From positions 1 to 5,358 of the forward strand of contig JASHYQ010000287.1 in the NCBI GenBank assembly GCA_030042955.1: a stretch of 5,358 bases of DNA. The letters run 5' to 3'. This document shows positions 1-4,326 of this stretch, one piece after another (position 1 is the stretch's first letter; each line of letters begins with the position of its first letter). The notes beneath the pieces were generated by a model that was given only the letters and a program-made list of their open reading frames with translations, did no database searches and was not told where the DNA came from. The stretch is from Thermoplasmata archaeon (GTDB taxonomy: Archaea > Thermoplasmatota > Thermoplasmata > Lutacidiplasmatales > UBA184). A program made the position numbers and the translations under genes.

Positions 1-211
1 GCCAGAAGGTCGCCCTCGCGACGCGCTTCAGCCGACCAGGGGCTCGGGTCTTCCGGAGCGCACTGAAATTGGAGTAGGCGGCCCCCACGATGACGACTCC
101 GAGAACGGGGTGAAGCGGCAGCAGGAGGGCCTGCGCCACCGGGATCATGACGAGCAGGAACTCGAGGAAGACGACCCAGATCATGAGGTAGAGCGCGACC
201 CAGAGCCTCAT
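1..211 (-). CDS. Membrane protein of unknown function, N-terminal part only
   Basis: The minus strand reads open from an ATG at 211 to the left edge of the window, giving 70 residues (begins MRLWVALYLM); the C-terminus lies outside. Residues 3-22 and about 25-46 are strongly hydrophobic and read as two closely spaced membrane helices. A basic stretch (residues 53-67, rich in Lys and Arg) follows, which suggests a cytoplasmic loop. The frame also stays open upstream of 211, so a longer N-terminus is possible, but the first helix begins directly after this ATG and the upstream peptide is Gly/Ser/Pro-rich and not protein-like. No clear Shine-Dalgarno sequence precedes the ATG. I do not recognise the family. 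The gene is transcribed away from dps. Confidence 0.6.
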   Translation of the reverse strand, partial: MRLWVALYLMIWVVFLEFLLVMIPVAQALLLPLHPVLGVVIVGAAYSNFSALRKTRAPGRLKRVARATFW

Positions 212-363
212 CGTCGGCCCGGAGCCTCGGCCGGAGATTTCTTGCGCGAGGGGCTGCGACCCGGACCCGATCCCTGGAGGATGGCCTGTCGAGGGAGGGA
301 CACCCCACCTTCACCCTCTCCTGATTCGGCCACCGCCCGCAAGGTAGCCCTCCGGCCGCCGGG

Positions 364-381
364 TGCGGAACTCGTTCCGCA
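364..381. promoter_or_regulatory. Perfect 7-bp inverted repeat in the divergent spacer
   Basis: TGCGGAA and TTCCGCA flank a 4-base centre (CTCG). It sits between two divergent genes, so it cannot be a terminator of either one. An A/T-rich stretch (ATTAGATAAC, 381-390) lies directly beside it in otherwise GC-rich DNA and could hold a TATA-like element. An operator for the divergent promoters is the natural inference; the regulator is unknown. The rest of the 212-501 spacer shows no gene I can support. Confidence 0.4.
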
Positions 382-472
382 TTAGATAACGCACGAGTCA
401 ATCGTATCCGACGGCCGGGTCTTGGCCGCACAGCGCCCGACCGGGACCATCGACTGCCACCGTCTCAGGGCC

Positions 473-490
473 GGGTCAACTTCTCTTGAC
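473..490 (+). promoter_or_regulatory. Candidate operator upstream of dps (GTCAA-N6-TTGAC)
   Basis: The strand leading into dps reads GGGTCAAC TTCT CTTGAC. The core GTCAA (475-479) and TTGAC (486-490) form a perfect inverted repeat with a 6-base centre, ending 11 bases before the dps ATG. A second copy of the element, identical at 14 of 18 positions and in the same orientation, lies upstream of the flavodoxin gene (2205-2222). A poorer relative (GTCAA at 397-401 with CCGAC at 408-412) lies about 78 bases upstream. Binding by a dimeric regulator is inferred, not shown. Confidence 0.45.
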
Positions 491-501
491 GCGGGGTCCA
501 T

Positions 502-1110
502 ATGGGCCCAACCGCCTCCTCGTTCGAGGAGCGTATGCCGCGAGTCCGACCGTCCCCGGTGATTCCCCATCTGGCGCGAGAACAGGCGAATGCTGTCGAG
601 TTGTATCTGCAGTACAAGGGTTACCATTGGAACGTCGCCGGACCGTGGTTCCGGGACCTCCATCTGCTGTTCGACGAGCACGCGGGGACCGTGTTCGAGA
701 TGATCGACCCCCTCGCGGAACGTCAGCGGATGCTCGGGGGAGCGGCCGCCTACACCTTGGAGAGCGTCCACCGCGCCTCCACACTGCCCCGGGAGACCGG
801 CCTGCCCAGTACGACCCGGGAGATGCTCGAGCGTCTGCTCGCCGCGCATCGCGTGATCATCGAAGGGATGCACGAGGGGTTCAAGGCGGCCGAGCACGAC
901 GGCGACCCAGGCAGCGCGGACGTCTTCGCTCGGTTCGTCCAGGCGCACGAGAAGATGGAATGGTTCCTCCGGGAGCTCGTCAGCGAGCCGCCTCAGATCC
1001 CCGAGGATACCACTCGCACCTCGCCCGTCGGGGAGAAGGGTACGTTCACCTCCCCCCTCGCCGGCTCGCACCCCCCGACCACCTTCCCGGGCCACCCTCT
1101 CACGTCGTAA
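502..1110 (+). CDS. dps: Dps family ferritin-like DNA-protection / iron-storage protein
   Basis: Dps proteins form 12-subunit shells that oxidise Fe(II), commonly with hydrogen peroxide, and store the iron as ferric mineral; many also bind DNA. The family signature is clear at residues 41-80: YHWNVAGPWF, then DLHLLFDEHAG, then MIDPLAER and LGG. The inter-subunit ferroxidase ligands all fall at the expected spacing: His42, His54, Asp58, Asp69 and Glu73 (E. coli His51, His63, Asp67, Asp78, Glu82). The four-helix core ends near residue 160; residues 162-202 form a Pro/Thr/Ser-rich tail, making the protein longer than most Dps. Two starts are possible: ATG 502, the first after an in-frame stop at 487-489, with only a weak GGGG behind it, or ATG 535, preceded at 3 bases by GAGGAG. 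The 535 start would remove 11 residues without touching the core. Dps is usually induced by oxidative stress or iron. Confidence 0.95.
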   Translation: MGPTASSFEERMPRVRPSPVIPHLAREQANAVELYLQYKGYHWNVAGPWFRDLHLLFDEHAGTVFEMIDPLAERQRMLGGAAAYTLESVHRASTLPRETGLPSTTREMLERLLAAHRVIIEGMHEGFKAAEHDGDPGSADVFARFVQAHEKMEWFLRELVSEPPQIPEDTTRTSPVGEKGTFTSPLAGSHPPTTFPGHPLTS

Positions 1111-1122
1111 AGCTCTCGACAG

Positions 1123-1150
1123 CCCCCACCGGGCGGCGACCCGGTGGGGG
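1123..1150 (+). terminator. Strong hairpin after dps
   Basis: CCCCCACCGGG (1123-1133) and CCCGGTGGGGG (1140-1150) are perfect 11-bp complements around a 6-base loop, starting 12 bases after the dps stop. There is no T-tract, only GATCTT, so it may stabilise the mRNA 3' end rather than terminate; archaeal termination usually depends on T-runs more than on hairpins. Confidence 0.5.
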
Positions 1151-1195
1151 GATCTTGGGCCGGCGCAAGGCTCCTCTACGCTCCGCTCGGGGGTC

Positions 1196-1232
1196 CCGGG
1201 CCGTCGCTAGGTCGATAAAGGACCGGGCCGTC
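1196..1232 (+). promoter_or_regulatory. Direct repeat flanking a TATA-like box
   Basis: CCGGGCCGTC occurs at 1196-1205 and again at 1223-1232, 27 bases apart. Between them lies GTCGATAAAG (1211-1220), the most A/T-rich patch in this spacer and a possible archaeal TATA box. A start of transcription about 26 bases downstream of it would leave a leader of roughly 10 bases before the ATG at 1253. The repeats could bind a regulator across the promoter, but G/C-rich 10-mers can recur by chance here. Confidence 0.3.
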
Positions 1233-1252
1233 CCGCGCCCCAGGGGTTCTCC

Positions 1253-1558
1253 ATGTGCCCAAAGCGGATTCGGCTCATCGCCCGCGTAAGCAGTGACCGC
1301 CCGGCAGCGGTTCGGCAGCCCCTCGCCGAGTGGGTCGGCTCCCGGGGGACGATCACGCCGAGTCAGGACGGGTTCGAGGTGACCGCAGAGGTCGAGGGGG
1401 AGAGCCCTCGTGACCTCAACCGTCAGCTCTTGACGGCGCTCCGTAAGGGGGAGAAACGCACCCGCCTTCGGTCGGAGTGGACCGTCGACGGGACGGTCGA
1501 GAAGTTCTTCGACTACGTCCCGAAGGGAACTCGGAAGGAGACGGCGTCGGCACCCTGA
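1253..1558 (+). CDS. Conserved-looking small protein of unknown function (101 residues)
   Basis: I do not recognise this protein. It has strong G/C third-position bias and starts at an ATG preceded six bases upstream by AGGGG. The pattern of hydrophobic residues suggests an alternating alpha/beta fold: a strand at residues 5-13 (RIRLIARVS), a helix at 16-29, a strand pair at 33-48 containing FEVTAEVEG, a helix at 51-65 (SPRDLNRQLLTALRKG), and a final strand pair at 69-90 containing LRSEWTVDG and FFDYVPKG. There is no Cys motif, signal peptide or membrane segment. It faces the flavodoxin gene tail to tail, with 26 bases between the stops. It probably has its own promoter, because a hairpin follows dps. 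A frame on the opposite strand (1100-1570) is open but is a shadow. Confidence 0.7.
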   Translation: MCPKRIRLIARVSSDRPAAVRQPLAEWVGSRGTITPSQDGFEVTAEVEGESPRDLNRQLLTALRKGEKRTRLRSEWTVDGTVEKFFDYVPKGTRKETASAP

Positions 1559-1584
1559 CCGACGACCCACCGGTCGGGACAGGA

Positions 1585-2157
1585 TCAGAGAAGGAGCGCG
1601 GCCGCGAGCTCCTCCCCCAGGCTCTCGAATCTCTCCTCCGTGCGGGGCAGGAGCATTCCCTCGCTTTCCGGATGCGGCACCGGGGCCACGAACCCCGATG
1701 CGCTCGGCATCAAGATCCCTACCCCGAGCTGTTCGAGCCGGCGCTGGATGACCTTGGCCGCGCTTCCCGACCGGGGGGTTTGGTAGCGGGTGTCAAAGGC
1801 GAACCCGCGGAGTCCCCGGAGGTCGCGGCCTTCGAGAGCCCCGAGAAACTTCCGGACCGGGTCCGAGGCGTTGTGCCATTCGGTGGGTCCCCCCACCGCG
1901 ATGAGGTCGTACGAGCCGACCGGACTCCCCATGACCTGCTCGACGGGAAGGCAGTCGACCTCGACCCCTGGGACCCGGAGGAGCCCGCGGGTAAGCGCCT
2001 CCGCCACCCGCTTGGTGTTCCCGTACCGGGTCCCGTAGACTACGAGGACCCTCCGTGCCCCCAGCTTCCGGGCCGGGGGAGAATCCGAGGCCTCGGGGTC
2101 GGGGGGAGGGGAGAGGAGGGGGGCGGCCATGACCAGGAACCCGACCGACGCTGACAT
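1585..2157 (-). CDS. Flavodoxin-like FMN-binding protein
   Basis: Flavodoxins carry electrons on bound FMN and often replace ferredoxin when iron is short. The first strand and phosphate loop are clear at residues 37-52 (VLVVYG followed by TRYGNTKRVA), matching the T-x-x-G-N-T pattern that holds FMN phosphate. A second flavin-contact loop is GGPTEWHNAS (89-98), with Trp94 placed to stack on the ring. FAFDTRY (119-125) and the GSAAKVI helix (131-137) complete the flavodoxin/WrbA-type layout. The start at ATG 2157 is supported by GGAG four bases upstream (2162-2165). It leaves about 35 residues before the first strand: a hydrophobic patch (VGFLVMAAPLL) and a Pro/Asp/Ser-rich linker, unusual for flavodoxin; ATG 2130 is an alternative start but lacks a ribosome site. 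It lies 74 bases after the Ta0938-like gene on the same strand, with a candidate operator between them. Confidence 0.88.
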   Translation of the reverse strand: MSASVGFLVMAAPLLSPPPDPEASDSPPARKLGARRVLVVYGTRYGNTKRVAEALTRGLLRVPGVEVDCLPVEQVMGSPVGSYDLIAVGGPTEWHNASDPVRKFLGALEGRDLRGLRGFAFDTRYQTPRSGSAAKVIQRRLEQLGVGILMPSASGFVAPVPHPESEGMLLPRTEERFESLGEELAAALLL

Positions 2158-2204
2158 AGTACTCCGGCAATGCGACGTTCCAGCATCGGCTACTTACTCG
2201 AGAG

Positions 2205-2222
2205 GTCAAGCCCGGTTGACCC
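2205..2222 (-). promoter_or_regulatory. Candidate operator upstream of the flavodoxin gene (GTCAA-N6-TTGAC)
   Basis: On the minus strand the site reads GGGTCAAC CGGG CTTGAC, matching the element upstream of dps at 14 of 18 positions in the same orientation. Here the inverted repeat is 6 bp (GGTCAA and TTGACC, forward positions 2204-2221). It lies 47 bases upstream of the flavodoxin ATG and 10 bases after the Ta0938-like stop. A weak TATA-like CGAGTAAGTA (forward 2191-2200) lies between it and the gene and would give a leader of about 10 bases. As RNA it could also fold as a small hairpin after the upstream gene. Confidence 0.45.
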
Positions 2223-2231
2223 GTTTCCTCA

Positions 2232-2525
2232 CTAGCGCGCCAGCTTTTCGAAGATGCGAATCTCGCCCTGCGGGGTAAAGGCGACGAAACATCGGAAGCT
2301 CTCGTCCCCCGAGCCCGCAACGCACGTGCGTCCGCGGCGGTCCCCCGCGATCTCTAGGGAATCCAGGGTCGACCACCCGGTCTCCGTCTTGACCCGATCG
2401 ACCAGACGACGGAACTGCGTGGCACAGATATCGCAGCAGAAGAACATCCGTTCCCCCTCCACCTCGGCCCAGACGTTCCCCCAGGTCGAGTTGCAGACCG
2501 CGCAGCCGGAGTAGTTACGCTTCAA
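2232..2525 (-). CDS. Ta0938-family cysteine-rich, probably zinc-binding protein
   Basis: The 97-residue product has two cysteine knuckles: Cys8-x2-Cys11 (GCAVC) and Cys30-Cys31-x2-Cys34 (FFCCDIC), plus Cys68 and Cys79. The arrangement CxxC, then W, then GERMFFCCDICATQF, then a helix and TGW, matches my memory of the Ta0938 family of Thermoplasma relatives, which has a known structure with a proposed zinc site but no established function. The start is TTG at 2525; no ATG or GTG precedes the first cysteine pair, and GAGGG lies about 9 bases upstream. The gene overlaps the end of the heme-oxygenase-fold gene by 11 bases, which implies coupled translation and related function. Ends at a TAG-type stop at 2232. 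Family assignment is from motif recognition and was not checked by search. Confidence 0.8.
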   Translation of the reverse strand: MKRNYSGCAVCNSTWGNVWAEVEGERMFFCCDICATQFRRLVDRVKTETGWSTLDSLEIAGDRRGRTCVAGSGDESFRCFVAFTPQGEIRIFEKLAR

Positions 2526-3411
2526 AGTCGGCGGCCCTCTGAAGGCGCGCGAGCAGGTAGTCGTCGAACAGGTCGATCGAGCGGAGGAACGTCGACTGCA
2601 CTTCGTCCCGCAGGTCCGGGCGGCTCCCGAACTCGTTCACCAGGTCGAGCGCCTCGTCGGAGTGGGTCACGTCGGCCTCGTACCCCTCCCGCAGGAAGTT
2701 CGTGGCCGCGTCGGTGATCTCCTTGCTGTCGAGAATGGCCGGGTCGAAATAGTGGACCGAGGCTCCATCGTCGACAAGGTTCCGGTTCGCGATCAGCTCG
2801 AGCGAGTGCATCGCCGCCAGCGCGGCGACCCAGTGCTGGTGGGTGGCGATCCGGTTCCATCCCTCGATCCCCTCCCGGGTCGACGGCAGCGGCGGGGTCG
2901 TGAGCACCCGGGTGCGGTCCAGCCCAAGGCTCTCGCCCATCCGAAGGAGGAGCTCGTAGTGAGCGACCCGGGTCGGGCCGGCGCCCCCGTACTCCGTGTT
3001 GAGGTTGTCGAGCTCGTAGAGGATGACCTTCGGCTCGTCGGTGCGGGCCATGATGTAGGCGCAGGAGCGGACCCACTGACGGAGAAAGTGCTGATGCTCG
3101 ACCACGTACCCTAGCAGGGTGGCTCGAGAGGGGTGCTGGAGCGCGGTGACGAACGGGTGCGGAACCGGCCCGTAGAACTTGGCGATGAACCGCGCTTTGA
3201 TCCACCCCTTCAGGGTCCCCGACCCGAGGTCGTAGACCCGTTCGAGCATCGGCACGAGCTCGGCGGCCGTGGTCTTCTCCCGGGTGAGGTTCTGGTTGAG
3301 CCACCGCACGTGGGCCGGGTCGCTCTCCTCCGCTTCTTCCACGAGATGGGCGGCGAGCGCTGGAAGGTCGCCCTGTCCGAGCGGTCGGAGGCACGCGGGA
3401 CAGCTCGTCAC
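2515..3411 (-). CDS. Heme-oxygenase-fold putative diiron oxidase (CADD/TenA/PqqC-like) with N-terminal zinc finger
   Basis: Residues 4-34 form a C2H2-type finger: Cys4-x2-Cys7, x14, His22, x11, His34, running into DPAHVRWLNQN. The rest (about 45-298) is all-helical and resembles the heme-oxygenase-like iron-containing redox family that includes Chlamydia CADD and the UndA decarboxylase. Candidate metal ligands are Glu105-x2-His108 (VVEHQHF), Glu153 (HYELLLRMGESLGL), Glu204 in MHSLELIANR, and Asp247-x2-His250 (EGYEADVTHSDEALDLV). The histidine that CADD carries four residues before that Asp is Gly243 here, so the metal site may differ and catalysis is not assured. Known relatives oxidise small substrates, for example in p-aminobenzoate formation; the substrate here cannot be read. 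The start is GTG 3411, fixed by a full GGAGGT seven bases upstream. It follows the 71-residue gene by 15 bases and overlaps the Ta0938-like gene by 11. Confidence 0.82.
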   Translation of the reverse strand: MTSCPACLRPLGQGDLPALAAHLVEEAEESDPAHVRWLNQNLTREKTTAAELVPMLERVYDLGSGTLKGWIKARFIAKFYGPVPHPFVTALQHPSRATLLGYVVEHQHFLRQWVRSCAYIMARTDEPKVILYELDNLNTEYGGAGPTRVAHYELLLRMGESLGLDRTRVLTTPPLPSTREGIEGWNRIATHQHWVAALAAMHSLELIANRNLVDDGASVHYFDPAILDSKEITDAATNFLREGYEADVTHSDEALDLVNEFGSRPDLRDEVQSTFLRSIDLFDDYLLARLQRAADFEA

Positions 3412-3418
3412 CTCGGCG

Positions 3419-3424
3419 ACCTCC
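3419..3424 (-). promoter_or_regulatory. Shine-Dalgarno site fixing the GTG start at 3411
   Basis: The minus strand reads GGAGGT with 7 bases to the GTG. It is the best ribosome binding site in the window and decides a non-ATG start. It lies directly after the stop of the 71-residue gene, so the two genes are probably on one message. Confidence 0.8.
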
Positions 3425-3426
3425 CG

Positions 3427-3642
3427 CTAGCAGGGAAACGACGCGGGGAGGCGGGCTCGAAGCTTCCGATAATCAGCATCGTTTCCGTACATCTCGCGGA
3501 TCCGCACGAGGGTCTGCTTGACATCGTCGGGGGTGCGGTGGCGGTTGTCCGCGACCATCTCGACCGTGCGCTCGAAGTTCTCCCCGCAGGCCGCATAGCA
3601 GTTCCCCATCCCAGTGAGCAACTCCTTCTCGCGGGGGTCCAT
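3427..3642 (-). CDS. Small Cys-containing helical protein of unknown function (71 residues)
   Basis: I cannot name this protein. It starts MDPREKELLTGMGNCYAACG and is predicted to be helical: a first helix around residues 3-31 carrying Cys15-x3-Cys19, a short turn with NRHRTPDD (33-40), a second helix at 38-52, and a C-terminal segment YRKLRARLPASFPC ending in Cys71. The CxxxC pair in a helix could bind metal or form a disulfide; the TPDDVKQTLVRIREMYG segment is amphipathic and could pack as a helical hairpin. There is no signal or membrane segment. It immediately precedes the heme-oxygenase-fold gene (15-base gap), so a partner or regulator role is possible. Its ATG lies in the loop of a perfect hairpin (see 3630-3650). 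Third-position G/C bias supports coding. Confidence 0.72.
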   Translation of the reverse strand: MDPREKELLTGMGNCYAACGENFERTVEMVADNRHRTPDDVKQTLVRIREMYGNDADYRKLRARLPASFPC

Positions 3643-3650
3643 CCCCCGCG
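3630..3650 (-). promoter_or_regulatory. Inverted repeat with the start codon in its loop
   Basis: On the minus strand CGCGGGGG, then ATGGA, then CCCCCGCG form a perfect 8-bp inverted repeat whose 5-base loop begins with the ATG of the 71-residue gene. In a message with a leader, the only ribosome-site-like bases (GGGGG) would be locked in the stem. If transcription instead starts at the ATG, the repeat exists only in DNA and could be an operator over the start site. Confidence 0.5.
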
Positions 3651-3653
3651 GAA

Positions 3654-3672
3654 CCGGGCCCGGCCCTTAAGG
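3654..3672 (-). promoter_or_regulatory. Palindromic promoter candidate ahead of the 71-residue gene
   Basis: Two further palindromes adjoin the start-codon repeat: CCGGGCCCGG (3654-3663) and CCTTAAGG (3665-3672). The TTAA centre is about 26 bases from the ATG at 3642, the usual archaeal TATA-to-start distance for a leaderless transcript. CCTTAAGG also contains the TAA stop of the preceding gene. A promoter is inferred from spacing only; the TATA match is weak. Confidence 0.3.
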
Positions 3673-3911
3673 ATTCGGCGACGGGCTAGCTGGCCGGAGG
3701 ACGGCGTAGGGGGGAGCTGACCGCTCCCGCGCGGTATCCTCCCCGGCGACCAGGGCCCTCGCCCGTGAGATCCGGTCCAGCTTCTGAACGAAGCGTGCGG
3801 GGTGCTCGCTTCGGACCCCGACCTCCATCTTGTCGACCCTGAGGTCGGTGTAGAGGTCAGAGGAATCCCGAGGACGAACGCTCCAACCCCGCAGACCTCG
3901 TGCTTCGGCAC
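3667..3911 (-). pseudogene. Small gene of unknown function, apparently frameshifted
   Basis: Two frames each look coding over part of this stretch. From a GTG at 3911, the sequence MPKHEVCGVGAFVLGIP has good third-position G/C bias, then the frame degrades. From there, a second frame reads DLYTDLRVDKMEVGVRSEH, continues ARFVQKLDRISRARALV and ends at TAA 3667-3669. Adding one base near 3857-3862 (after ATTCC) joins them into one protein of about 80 residues. There is no classical slippery heptamer, so a true one-base loss or a sequence error is likelier than programmed frameshifting. A short intact alternative starts at ATG 3828 (53 residues). The GTG lies 6 bases after the stop of the 57-residue gene. 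No family recognised. Confidence 0.45.
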
Positions 3912-3917
3912 GGAGGC

Positions 3918-4091
3918 TTAGAACGGTCGCTCGATGCCGAACGCGAAGAAGGCGCGGACCGAGGGATCCTCGCCCAGGTGCTCCGGGACACCGGCGGGGA
4001 CCGACTCTAGGTAGGAGATTTGGACCGGTAGCACATCGCGCACCAGGTCCCGAGTCAGCTGGCCCGCGATGGCTCGGACGTCGGACGGCAT
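3918..4091 (-). CDS. Small protein of unknown function (57 residues)
   Basis: An ATG at 4091 opens a 57-residue frame beginning MPSDVRAIAGQLTRDLVRDV, continuing LPVQISYLESVPAGVPEHLG and ending FFAFGIERPF before TAA at 3918-3920. Nearly every codon ends in G or C, and neither the other minus-strand frames nor the plus strand offers a better candidate. The frame is open upstream to a TAG at 4145, but has no ATG, GTG or TTG there. Residues 4-22 look like an amphipathic helix; the C-terminal third is rich in Phe, Pro and Gly. GAGG directly abuts the ATG, too close for an ideal ribosome site. No motif or family recognised; it sits between the tiny membrane proteins and the frameshifted gene. Confidence 0.5.
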   Translation of the reverse strand: MPSDVRAIAGQLTRDLVRDVLPVQISYLESVPAGVPEHLGEDPSVRAFFAFGIERPF

Positions 4092-4142
4092 GGCCTCGGG
4101 CAGGTCGGTGGTGTGAATGGCTCGGTGTCGGAGCCCTGCTCG

Positions 4143-4298
4143 CTAGGGGTGGTAGCTAAACCAGAGGAGGGCGCCGATCCCGAGGACGACCGCGATAATC
4201 AACGCGGAGACCAGCCAGCCGGTGTAGGCGCCTCCAGCCAGTTCGGGGGGCGGACCCTGCGGGGAGGCCCGGATCGGCTTGGCCAGGTTCGGCTCCAT
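4143..4298 (-). CDS. Tiny single-helix membrane protein (51 residues)
   Basis: From ATG 4298 the product is 51 residues: a polar, Pro-rich N-terminal part (MEPNLAKPIRASPQGPPPEL) and one membrane helix at about 26-48 (WLVSALIIAVVLGIGALLWF), then YHP and a TAG stop. Extension to a TTG at 4364 is possible, but the added residues look non-coding and overlap the end of the neighbouring gene. With one helix near the C-terminus it could be tail-anchored with its N-terminus in the cytoplasm, or a small subunit of a membrane complex. It does not look like archaeal Sec61-beta, which has a conserved glycine-rich motif absent here. It lies 28 bases after the similar tiny membrane protein at 4327-4458. 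Family unknown. Confidence 0.6.
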   Translation of the reverse strand: MEPNLAKPIRASPQGPPPELAGGAYTGWLVSALIIAVVLGIGALLWFSYHP

Positions 4299-4326
4299 GG
4301 AGACGGAAGGGACGCACCCCGCCTCC

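Noticed and set aside
110..385. Open plus-strand frame of 91 residues
   Set aside because: It lies opposite the membrane protein; the product is Arg/Asp/Glu/Pro-rich with no fold-like pattern, as expected for a shadow of a GC-rich gene.
382..1289. Long open frames overlapping dps on both strands
   Set aside because: The dps frame is unambiguous from its ferroxidase residues; the others are Arg/Gly/Pro-rich shadows.
1420..1436. Inverted repeat CCGTCA-GCTCT-TGACGG
   Set aside because: It lies inside the 101-residue coding region, resembles the operator only loosely, has a 5-base rather than 6-base centre, and can occur by chance.
2522..3394. 290-residue minus-strand frame inside the heme-oxygenase-fold gene
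   Set aside because: It is one base out of phase with a gene that has a strong ribosome site and conserved motifs; its product is Arg/Pro-rich with no pattern.
3133..3720. 195-residue plus-strand frame
   Set aside because: It runs opposite two supported genes and has no ribosome site or recognisable domain.
3408..3911. 167-residue minus-strand frame
   Set aside because: Only its first 17 or so residues look coding; the rest is a shadow of the 71-residue gene and its upstream neighbour, so I treated the start as part of a frameshifted gene.
4119..4135. 5-bp inverted repeat GGCTC-N7-GAGCC after the tiny membrane protein gene
   Set aside because: It is too short and G/C-rich to separate from chance, and lacks a T-tract for a terminator.
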